A stretch of DNA of 64,000 bases from Chryseolinea sp. (GTDB lineage Bacteria; Bacteroidota; Bacteroidia; Cytophagales; Cyclobacteriaceae): NCBI GenBank assembly GCA_025923195.1, contig JAICGJ010000003.1:1-64000 (forward strand), given 5' to 3'. Each line of letters opens with the position of its first letter. The first letter of the stretch is position 1. Below are positions 49,113 to 57,411 of this stretch, in pieces. Both the position numbers and the translations under genes were made by a program. Under the pieces are notes generated by a model, which saw only the letters and a program-made list of their open reading frames with translations, did no database searches and had not been told where the DNA came from.

Positions 49113-49272
49113 TCGCACCCAACAGGTCAAAGTTGTGTAGTGATTTTTTACAACTTCCCCCATCGATCGTGTAAAGATGCTGGTAAATATCCCACGAATT
49201 GCGGGAGAATAATTATTACGCAGGGCTGTAGATTTAGATTTTTCTATCAGAAACATCATTAACCTAAGCCAT

Positions 49273-50355
49273 ATGAAAACAAATCTGACCCGCGTTTGCA
49301 TTGCTATTGCATTTGTAATTCTCTGCCAATCCTTGATCGCGCAAAACGTTACCACTCCGCGCCCTAGCCTAGCTGCCGAAGTCTCTCAAACCGTAGGCAT
49401 ATCAAAGGTGACCGTCAAATATTCCAGGCCAGCAGTAAACGAAAGAGAGGTATGGGGCGCTCTTGTGCCTTACGGGTGGAATGTTCAGGCGTTTGGTACC
49501 AAACATGAAGCACCATGGCGAGCCGGAGCAAATGAAAACACGGTAATTGAGCTTTCGCATGTTGCCAAGGTCCAAGATAAGGATGTTCCAGCCGGCTCCT
49601 ACGGTCTTTTTTTCGTGATCAATAAGGATAACACCGGTGAAGTCATATTATCCAAAGATTATAGATCATGGGGAAATTTCGCCTATGATCCGCAACGTGA
49701 CCAAATGCGTGCGCCAATCACCATACGCGACGGTGCCTTTACCGAACTGCTGACATTTGACTTCTTATCGGCGGACAAAAACTCCACCGAACTGGTGTTG
49801 AGCTGGGAGAAAAAGCAGTTTCCTGTTACAATCGCATTTGCTATGGATGAAATCGTCATGACCAATGCGGCAGAGGAGTTAAAGGGTGCCAAGGGATTCG
49901 ACTGGAAAGCGAATTCAAGCGCCGCCAATTATTCGCTGGTGAATAAAGTAAACATGGAGCAAGGAATGGTGTGGATCGATCGCGCCGTGAGCCAATCCAG
50001 GAATTTCACCACATTGAATATCAAGTCAGGCTTGTTGAATGAAATGGGAAAAACAGCAGAAGCAGAGAAAACAAAAAAAGAAGCATTAGCGCTGGCAACG
50101 GAAGTTGAACTTAACAATTATGGATATGAACTATTGGGGCTTAAGCAACACGATAAGGCTATTGAAATCCTAAAGATGGCCACTGAACGCTACCCGAAAA
50201 GCCCCAACGCCTGGGATAGCCTGGGAGAAGCCTACGCATTGAAAGGCGATACGAAAAATGCAATTGCGAACTTCAAGAAGTCGCTGTCTATGAACCCTCC
50301 GGAAAATGTCAGGGCTAATTCGGAAAAATATCTCAAGCAATTCGGTGCCCTGTAG
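49273..50355 (+). CDS. DUF2911 domain protein with C-terminal TPR
   Basis: 360 aa; signal peptide; 'PRPSLAAEVSQTVGISKVTVKYSRPAVNEREVWGALVPYG', 'WRAGANENTVIELS', TPR 'AWDSLGEAYALKGDTKNAIANFKKSLSMNP'. Confidence 0.94.
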   Translation: MKTNLTRVCIAIAFVILCQSLIAQNVTTPRPSLAAEVSQTVGISKVTVKYSRPAVNEREVWGALVPYGWNVQAFGTKHEAPWRAGANENTVIELSHVAKVQDKDVPAGSYGLFFVINKDNTGEVILSKDYRSWGNFAYDPQRDQMRAPITIRDGAFTELLTFDFLSADKNSTELVLSWEKKQFPVTIAFAMDEIVMTNAAEELKGAKGFDWKANSSAANYSLVNKVNMEQGMVWIDRAVSQSRNFTTLNIKSGLLNEMGKTAEAEKTKKEALALATEVELNNYGYELLGLKQHDKAIEILKMATERYPKSPNAWDSLGEAYALKGDTKNAIANFKKSLSMNPPENVRANSEKYLKQFGAL

Positions 50356-50435
50356 TCTGAGCCAGAAAATTTTCGGCCTCGGAAAAAATATCAAAATTCC
50401 GCCTTCTAAAACCAAGGGGATCAGCCTGTTATGAT

Positions 50436-50466
50436 AAAAGTACTCCTCCGTTGGGGAGTACTTTTT
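50436..50466 (+). terminator. intrinsic terminator downstream of the DUF2911 gene
   Basis: AAAAGTACTCC-tccgttgg-GGAGTACTTTTT followed by a T-rich tract. Confidence 0.88.
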
Positions 50467-50503
50467 ATTTTCCTTTTCTTTGTGCCCAAATAAAAAATCG
50501 GAC

Positions 50504-51235
50504 ATGAGATTGATAGTGGTTGTTATTGCCTTGTTGGCTAGCTTTCCCCTTTTTTCACAGTCAAAAAAGGAATTGATCGCTGAAATTGATGCCTTAAAGG
50601 CACAGATTGCTGAATTAAAAAAACCAAAGGAAGCGGATACAAGCGATGTCCATAAAAAAGCAAGCTACGGACTTGGAGTTATCGTTGCTTCCAACCTGAA
50701 AATGCAAGGCGGTGATTCAATTGACATCGAGACCTTGAACATTGCCATGAGGGACACCTATCTTGGCAAGCCACTTATTATGGATAAGGAAAAGAGCTCT
50801 GTGGTCGTGCAGGAGTATATGGAAAAGGCAATGGAAAGACGAGCGGCTAAGGTCCAGGAGGAAAGCAAAGTCTTTTTAGAATCCAATAAGACTAAGGAAG
50901 GTGTGCAAAGCACGGCCAGTGGCTTACAATACAAAGTATTATCATCCGGCAGCGGAAAGGCCCCAGCAGCGACTGACCGCGTTACCGTAAACTATACAGG
51001 AAAGTTGGTTGACGGAACTGTATTTGATAGTTCCGCTTCCCGGAATGAGCCAGCAACATTTGTAGTGAACCAGGTAATACCTGGATGGACTGAAGCCTTA
51101 CAGCTCATGCACGAGGGCGACAAGTGGCTGTTATTCATACCAAGTAGCCTCGCCTATGGAGAGCAAGGCGCTGGAGGCCAAATTCCTCCACACGCCACCC
51201 TAATTTTCGAAGTGGAGCTGTTGAAGGTAAATTAG
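50504..51235 (+). CDS. FKBP-type peptidyl-prolyl cis-trans isomerase (Mip-like), secreted
   Basis: Start revised to 50504 (MRLIVVVIALLASFPLFSQS); 'VTVNYTGKLVDGTVFDSS...IPGWTEALQLMHEGDKWLLFIPSSLAYGEQGAGGQIPPHATLIFEVELL'. Confidence 0.95.
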   Translation: MRLIVVVIALLASFPLFSQSKKELIAEIDALKAQIAELKKPKEADTSDVHKKASYGLGVIVASNLKMQGGDSIDIETLNIAMRDTYLGKPLIMDKEKSSVVVQEYMEKAMERRAAKVQEESKVFLESNKTKEGVQSTASGLQYKVLSSGSGKAPAATDRVTVNYTGKLVDGTVFDSSASRNEPATFVVNQVIPGWTEALQLMHEGDKWLLFIPSSLAYGEQGAGGQIPPHATLIFEVELLKVN

Positions 51236-51243
51236 CAGGCCTG

Positions 51244-51966
51244 TTACGTGGTGAGCCACTTGACAAATTTGCCCCACCATGTTTTTGGCGGCGGTTCCAG
51301 TTCTGCGGCCGAAAGCTCCTCTGTTTCCTCTCTGAGAACTCTCGCTGCTTTTGTCGGTTGGTGAGCCTTTACTTTCCGGAGATAGTTTTGGGTGCGTCTT
51401 TCTTTCTGCTGTCTTAGCTCCTCCTCTCTTTTCTTTTTAGCCTCAACTGCTTCCCGTTCGCGTTGAAGTGCGATAGGATTCTTCGTTGGCCGTTTATCCC
51501 TTTTGACTGTTTGATTGCGATTCTCCATCTCTTGCTCCTTAAGAGAATCGGATTCACTCTTCTCCAGGGGTTTGCAAGGTTCCTTTTTTTTGATCTCAGG
51601 AAGCTCAATTTTCCCGAGGACTTTTAACCCGGACAGTTCTATTTTGGGAGCCTTTATAACTTCGTTCTGTTCGATAAATGTTGCATCGTGTGCCATTTCC
51701 AAAGAGTCTGCGGCCACCTGCGATACCGTTGTGTTTAGATTATCAGGAAAGGTGTTCGTGGTCTCAATCGTATCGACGTCGTCCTGAAAGAAAGAAGTTG
51801 GTGAAAAATGCCGCATCACCAAAGCAACATAATCTGCTTCCAATCTGGCATTCGTACTGTTATCAATTGATATTCTATTGTTAGCCAGAAAATTGATGAT
51901 CTCAAGTGGTGTAACCTCTAGCTTTCTTGCAAGTTGCCCAAGCCTCATAGCTTTTATTGGATTCAA
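51244..51966 (-). CDS. protein with an N-terminal IF-2-N-like helical domain and charged linker
   Basis: 240 aa; 'MRLGQLARKLEVTPLEIINFLANNRISIDNSTNARLEADYVALVMRHF' resembles IF2 N-terminal subdomain; Lys/Glu/Arg-rich middle; 'TWWGKFVKWLTT' tail. Confidence 0.65.
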   Translation of the reverse strand: MNPIKAMRLGQLARKLEVTPLEIINFLANNRISIDNSTNARLEADYVALVMRHFSPTSFFQDDVDTIETTNTFPDNLNTTVSQVAADSLEMAHDATFIEQNEVIKAPKIELSGLKVLGKIELPEIKKKEPCKPLEKSESDSLKEQEMENRNQTVKRDKRPTKNPIALQREREAVEAKKKREEELRQQKERRTQNYLRKVKAHQPTKAARVLREETEELSAAELEPPPKTWWGKFVKWLTT

Positions 51967-52062
51967 TTATCAAAAATTGCCACAAATATAAGGCTGATGA
52001 ATGCGATTACAAAAAATAGAGGGCGTGAATGACAAAGTGGGCGAGTCACCCGCAAGAATTGC

Positions 52063-53502
52063 TTATTGATACTTATAGGATTTAACCGCTCCACCAAAAC
52101 GGTTGGTGTACTGCTCAGCGATTGACATGACCTGCTCATTTCTGTCTGTCAGGGTGCTGATCTTCCACGAAAGGTAATAATGGCTTTTCTCGTTACTATT
52201 AAAATGTACCCTGTTGTTTATAAAACGAAAAGCGATTTCCCCCAATTCCTGTTGCGTAATGTTGTGGAGAAAACTGTTAATCAACTTTAATTCGTCGCCA
52301 TAATTAGGTGTATACTTTGCAACATAGTTATAATACCGGTCTGAATTTCGGGCCTCATATAAGTCCGTGAGAATTCTACCGATCCTTGACACTACGTAAA
52401 CATTCCCGGGATAGCGGCTGTAAAGTTGCAACGCGTGGTAAAGCGCCAAATCATACTCATTATCCTTATACGCACTCTCAAGAGTCTCGAACGCGGCAAT
52501 GTCACCTACAGTTCTTACAAATTCAGGAGGCTGGTGGCGAGTTTGCGGAATTTGATTGCTGATATAGGGCTGCAGCGCTTTCCTCCTTATCGAAATATTC
52601 GGGTGAGAATCAATAGAATCTGCTGAATATAAGAAAGTGCCCATATATTTTTTGCTATATACGCTCAGTCGGGCATTTAACCAATGGTCTTGAAAAGGGT
52701 AATCTGAAGAATGAAAAGGTGCAAATATTTCCGCTCCTATGTCGTATCTAGGCGATTGCGGCGATTGGAGAATGTCGAGAACTGAGAATGACGCTCTTTC
52801 GTTGTATTTTGCATTCCGCAATAGAACTATGGCCATCGAATCAGCTTTCATTTCGTTAGTTCTGGACTGTTTACTGAAGTCATAGATGAGCTTGCGAAAC
52901 TCATCAATTTCGTCTCGGATCACCTTTCCTGAGATAATTCTAAAAGTCTGATTGCGTGCTTTATCTTCCAGGTCAAGATCGGCTTCCTGGACAATTCGAG
53001 TTCTGATATGACCTAATTCGTCGTGCGCCAGTTCATGGGCAAGAATAAAGGCTAGCTGGTTCTCATTTTCAATCCTGCCCAGTAGACCTACCGTGACGGC
53101 ATAAATGCCCTGTCCGTAACAGACAGCATTGACGTGAGGACTGGATAAAATAAGAACACGGCGTGGGTACGGGTTAAGCGTATTATGACTAACGATATTT
53201 TCTAACACTTTTTCGACGTATCTCTCGAGGTAATCATCTTTGATAAATGCGCCGTCCAGCACCTTTTCCATGAACCTCATCCTGCGTTCGAAATTGATTT
53301 GCCTTACTTCCCTGCTGACAGGCATGTTTTTATCTTCCTCTTCAAACTGAGATTCCAGTCCATTGATTAGTGCTTTGGACAATTCCGAATGCGTTTTCCT
53401 CGGAACATAGTTATCGGTAAACTGCGCGCTTGAGATATTAACGGCGCATACCAGAGCCGTTGCCCCTATTAGGCCAACACAACGTGTCGAAAGCAACTTC
53501 AT
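52063..53502 (-). CDS. M48-family metalloprotease
   Basis: 479 aa; signal peptide; HExxH in 'ILAHELAHDELGH', downstream 'RTNEMKADSMAI'. Confidence 0.9.
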   Translation of the reverse strand: MKLLSTRCVGLIGATALVCAVNISSAQFTDNYVPRKTHSELSKALINGLESQFEEEDKNMPVSREVRQINFERRMRFMEKVLDGAFIKDDYLERYVEKVLENIVSHNTLNPYPRRVLILSSPHVNAVCYGQGIYAVTVGLLGRIENENQLAFILAHELAHDELGHIRTRIVQEADLDLEDKARNQTFRIISGKVIRDEIDEFRKLIYDFSKQSRTNEMKADSMAIVLLRNAKYNERASFSVLDILQSPQSPRYDIGAEIFAPFHSSDYPFQDHWLNARLSVYSKKYMGTFLYSADSIDSHPNISIRRKALQPYISNQIPQTRHQPPEFVRTVGDIAAFETLESAYKDNEYDLALYHALQLYSRYPGNVYVVSRIGRILTDLYEARNSDRYYNYVAKYTPNYGDELKLINSFLHNITQQELGEIAFRFINNRVHFNSNEKSHYYLSWKISTLTDRNEQVMSIAEQYTNRFGGAVKSYKYQ

Positions 53503-53512
53503 AAACGAGAGG

Positions 53513-53932
53513 TTAGGCTATTGATTTTAAGAAATTGTCAAAGGAAGCCCTTTCACGAGGCAATCGATTGATCTCTTTTTGAATTTTGAAAATTTCGTCC
53601 AATGGCAAATGAAGTTCCTTGTGGTATATTTTGTATATCAATTGCCATTCTGCCTTGTCCATAAATCCATCACCATTAGCGACGACACACAGCCAGGCAA
53701 TTATTCGAATCTGTTGCATCCGATCGAGTTTCTTCAAAGCTTTAAGGCATTCACCCAGTAATGTTGAAGGGTCCTTTGATCTCAATAATTCCAATTCCAC
53801 TCTGAAGTCTTCGTCATTTATGCCTTCAGCCTTGGCAAGGAATTTTCCTGATAGTCGTTCATGGTCGTTGACATGACCATCCGCAGAAATCAGTACGAAG
53901 TATAGTTGCGTTATGATCGACTTGTAGTTCAT
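53513..53932 (-). CDS. TerB-like helical protein
   Basis: 139 aa; 'YFVLISADGHVNDHERLSGKFLAKAEGI...CVVANGDGFMDKAEWQLIYKIYHKELHL' with duplicated DGxxxxxE-type motifs typical of TerB. Confidence 0.6.
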   Translation of the reverse strand: MNYKSIITQLYFVLISADGHVNDHERLSGKFLAKAEGINDEDFRVELELLRSKDPSTLLGECLKALKKLDRMQQIRIIAWLCVVANGDGFMDKAEWQLIYKIYHKELHLPLDEIFKIQKEINRLPRERASFDNFLKSIA

Positions 53933-54373
53933 GGTATTTACGAGGTTTTTTCAGTAAGTATTCGAAAATGATGCCATAGCCCTGAGGCCCCAAAATCGGG
54001 CAAATTAGAGCCCATTCTTTAGCTGAAAGTTTCAAAATGGGAAAAAGTTTTATTCTTGGGCATGACTTGGGCCACTTTCGCCCTTATGTTCAGGCAGGTC
54101 TTTTCTCCTATATAACTACTCTACGTTGAGCCACAGAGAGCTCATTCAATTCTGCTGCCAAGTGCCTCATTCAAAGCGCAAGACTTCATTCCGTGCCGGC
54201 GCGATGGCCCGAGCCAAATGCGGGGGGGCCCGGCATACTGGCGGGCAGCATATTTGGCTCTTGAGATACGACAATCGAGTGAAATCCCTCAAAAAACTAG
54301 AAGGATCCACAAGTAGGGTTATCGAATAGATTTTCACGTTTCGTGTTGTTATATTTTTTATTTTTGTGCGCGT

Positions 54374-54733
54374 ATGTTTATAAGGAGGAGGACCCACAAC
54401 AGGCCGCTGGCAAGCATCTTATTAGTTGTCTTTTTGTTTACTTCTGCGTTTACGCAATCTTCCGGAGTACTATCAACTTATCTCAAGTCTTTCGGATGCA
54501 GTTTTGAAAAATCCAAATCGGCCGCTGCATCGACCTGTCAATTCCCCTTTGAAAAAAATGAAAAGGAAGAAAAGAAATCGGAAGATAAGACCGTGTTTCT
54601 TTCTCTCCTGGTTGAGGCAATACTATTCACACTAACCGAATCTCACGAACATTCCTTTTACTCCGACCCCAAATCGTCAGGAGATTCTGCAAATATTCCC
54701 TTATATCTCCTTATCCGGACACTGCGTCTCTGA
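54374..54733 (+). CDS. small hypothetical secreted/membrane protein upstream of dabA
   Basis: 119 aa; N-terminal TM/signal 'ASILLVVFLFTSAFT', two Cys, Lys/Glu-rich segment, hydrophobic C-terminal half. Confidence 0.5.
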   Translation: MFIRRRTHNRPLASILLVVFLFTSAFTQSSGVLSTYLKSFGCSFEKSKSAAASTCQFPFEKNEKEEKKSEDKTVFLSLLVEAILFTLTESHEHSFYSDPKSSGDSANIPLYLLIRTLRL

Positions 54734-54864
54734 ATTATCCTTTCAGCTGATGGCCCCGTAGCCGATTCTTTTCCTGGGCGCAGACCTGCTTTTTAAAGAA
54801 GTGCTATCAGCAGAACCATTTCATGGCTGCCTCTTTTGATTTTTTCAGCTAATTGACTTATGGA

Positions 54865-57411
54865 ATGAACTTAAGACATTCTGCCTTTTATCACAGTGGA
54901 CTGGCACGAGAAGTAAAAAGTAGCCAGGCCTTTGACCAGGAAGCAGTGCTCCTTGATCTGAAACATTTTTTACCTGCTCAGGGACCTCTAAAAGATTTTA
55001 TTCATCACAATACGCTGCACGCATTTCAACACTTAAAATTTTTTGATGCCTTGAGCCGTGCTTCAAAATTATTTGGCTACAAGGTGTCGCTTTCTTTATA
55101 TGAATACCGTAGACTGTATGTATCGCGGAACATCGACGAAGATATTCTCACCTGGATTATTGTCCAGCGGAAAGGCTCCCAGGAGGTAAATCGGTGGAAG
55201 GAAAAACTGATCAGCGAAAAATATCATCAAACAAGACTACCGAGGATTGGTCAGCTGCGTTCCAATTGGAAGAGACACTATCAGATCGACCTTGATTCGC
55301 TGGTGCACCCCACGCTATTCCGAGTTATTTGTAGCTACCTGGATCAGGGGATTGCTATGTGGAAATTTCCGAGTCACCCGGAAGGCTTTCTGGCATCCCT
55401 GCGCGAGCTTGAACGCAATAGTTTTACAAGCTTTTTCAGGAATAAGAGAGCGCGTAAGATTTTAATGGAGGGTTCGCACGACATAGCCAGTCTGCTGAAA
55501 ATTCTAATCGGAGATAAGTCCCAATACAAGCAATATCTTTTCGATCAGCAATTTGCCCATCAAGGCTGGTCAGGAATGGTGGCATACATCGAAGATCATC
55601 CTCAAAGCCTCCTGGATACTAAAAAAGTATCTTTGCATGACTTTGTGTTTTTTGAACTACTCCTAGAAATTGATGCGCTTGATTCTACGTTCGGCAATAT
55701 TTGGGCGCCTCTGTCATTAAAAGTCAGGAAGAAACCAGTTGACCTTTTCGCGGAAGAAGAAATAAAAAGTGAATTGGATGAAGTCCTTTCGATGTGGCAG
55801 GAGGCCTTCGAATGGACGCACTACGATCAGGCGCTTTCCGGAATTCTAAACCAGAAACGAAATCAGCAGCAATCCGCTCTCAAAAGCTTTCAAGCAATAT
55901 TCTGTATCGATGACCGGTCATTTTCATTCCGACACTATCTTGAAAAGTTTGACAGTCAATGTGAAACGTACGGCACGCCTGGATTCTTTAATGTCGAGTT
56001 CTTTTTTCAACCGGGTAGCGGAAAATTTTATACTAAACTATGCCCGGCTCCGGTAACTCCGAAATATCTTATCAAGGAAACAGCCTCTAATGAAAAGAAG
56101 GAGAAAGATGTACACTTTACGAAGCATTCTCACACATTATTCAGGGGTTGGTTTATTACGCAGACGCTGGGATTCATCTCGGCCCTCCGGCTGGCCCTAA
56201 ACATTTTCCGACCTAAAGCCAGCGCTGCTACTGCTTCCTCATTTGCCCACATGAACAAGGTATCAGAACTAACAATAGAGAACGGGGACGCCAGTCAGAC
56301 AGAAAATGGGCTGCAGATCGGGTTTACGGTCCAAGAAATGGCTATGCGTGTAGAGGATCTGTTAAGAGGCATCGGGCTAGTGAAAGACTTTGCCTCACTT
56401 GTCTATATTATCGGTCACGGCGCAAGCAGCGTAAACAATCCGCACTACGCTGCCTACGATTGTGGCGCCTGTGCGGGACGGCCTGGTTCGGTCAACGCCC
56501 GTGTGATTTGCTTTATGGCGAATCACCCAGGGGTAAGGACAATACTTCGCTCAAATGGGCTGAATATCCCTGACGCAGTCCGCTTTGTCGGAGGCTTGCA
56601 AGATACGACGCGAGACGAGATCGAATTCTTTGATGTGAACAAGTTGGACGAAGGAATGCTTGAACTGCATCGAAAAAATACCAGCGTTTTTGCAAAAGCC
56701 TTGGACGCAAATTCAAAAGAAAGATCGCGCCGGTTTGAATCCGTCAATACGCGTATGCCTGCCGCAAAGATCCATGAAAAAATCCGCACGAGATCCGTTT
56801 CATTATTCGAGCCCAGGCCTGAACTCAATCATGCAACTAACAGCTTGTGCATTGTTGGTCGAAGAAGTCTGACCAAAAATTTATTTCTCGACCGGCGCGC
56901 ATTTCTCAACTCGTACGACTACAGCCTTGACCTCAATGGCAAAGTACTTTTCAATGTTTTAAAACCGCTTGGTCCCGTTTGCGGCGGAATAAATCTCGAA
57001 TACTTTTTCTCCAGGGTCGATAACCAGAAGTTGGGAGCTGGTACCAAACTTCCGCACAATGTAATGGGTCTCTTCGGGGTAGCAAACGGAATTGAAGGTG
57101 ATTTGAGACCAGGGCTTCCAAGCCAAATGATCGAAGTACATGATCCTGTGAGGCTGATGCTGCTGGTGGAGCATTTTCCTCACGTAGTATTGGAAACGAT
57201 CCAACGATCCGATGAAGTGTATGAATGGTATATTAATGAATGGATCCACTTGGTTGTTTTCGATCCATTGACAGAAAAGTTGTATTTATTTCGCGATGGC
57301 ACCTTTACCGACTATCATCCAATCCAAAGAGCGGGTGTGACAAGCGATGTGACAAGCCTAATTGAATCCACTCGAGAAAATATTTCGGCTCATATAATCA
57401 CCACGCCATGA
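54865..57411 (+). CDS. dabA: DabA-type inorganic carbon transporter subunit (DUF2309)
   Basis: Start revised to ATG 54865; 'AIFCIDDRSFSFRHYLE' (Cys/Asp) and 'YIIGHGASSVNNPHYAAYDCGACAGRPG' (His/Cys) match the beta-carbonic-anhydrase-like zinc-site pattern of DUF2309/DabA. Confidence 0.92.
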   Translation: MNLRHSAFYHSGLAREVKSSQAFDQEAVLLDLKHFLPAQGPLKDFIHHNTLHAFQHLKFFDALSRASKLFGYKVSLSLYEYRRLYVSRNIDEDILTWIIVQRKGSQEVNRWKEKLISEKYHQTRLPRIGQLRSNWKRHYQIDLDSLVHPTLFRVICSYLDQGIAMWKFPSHPEGFLASLRELERNSFTSFFRNKRARKILMEGSHDIASLLKILIGDKSQYKQYLFDQQFAHQGWSGMVAYIEDHPQSLLDTKKVSLHDFVFFELLLEIDALDSTFGNIWAPLSLKVRKKPVDLFAEEEIKSELDEVLSMWQEAFEWTHYDQALSGILNQKRNQQQSALKSFQAIFCIDDRSFSFRHYLEKFDSQCETYGTPGFFNVEFFFQPGSGKFYTKLCPAPVTPKYLIKETASNEKKEKDVHFTKHSHTLFRGWFITQTLGFISALRLALNIFRPKASAATASSFAHMNKVSELTIENGDASQTENGLQIGFTVQEMAMRVEDLLRGIGLVKDFASLVYIIGHGASSVNNPHYAAYDCGACAGRPGSVNARVICFMANHPGVRTILRSNGLNIPDAVRFVGGLQDTTRDEIEFFDVNKLDEGMLELHRKNTSVFAKALDANSKERSRRFESVNTRMPAAKIHEKIRTRSVSLFEPRPELNHATNSLCIVGRRSLTKNLFLDRRAFLNSYDYSLDLNGKVLFNVLKPLGPVCGGINLEYFFSRVDNQKLGAGTKLPHNVMGLFGVANGIEGDLRPGLPSQMIEVHDPVRLMLLVEHFPHVVLETIQRSDEVYEWYINEWIHLVVFDPLTEKLYLFRDGTFTDYHPIQRAGVTSDVTSLIESTRENISAHIITTP

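Noticed and set aside
54167-54397. 76-aa minus-strand ORF
   Set aside because: Reads through the GC-rich hairpin and the start of the next gene; shadow-like composition
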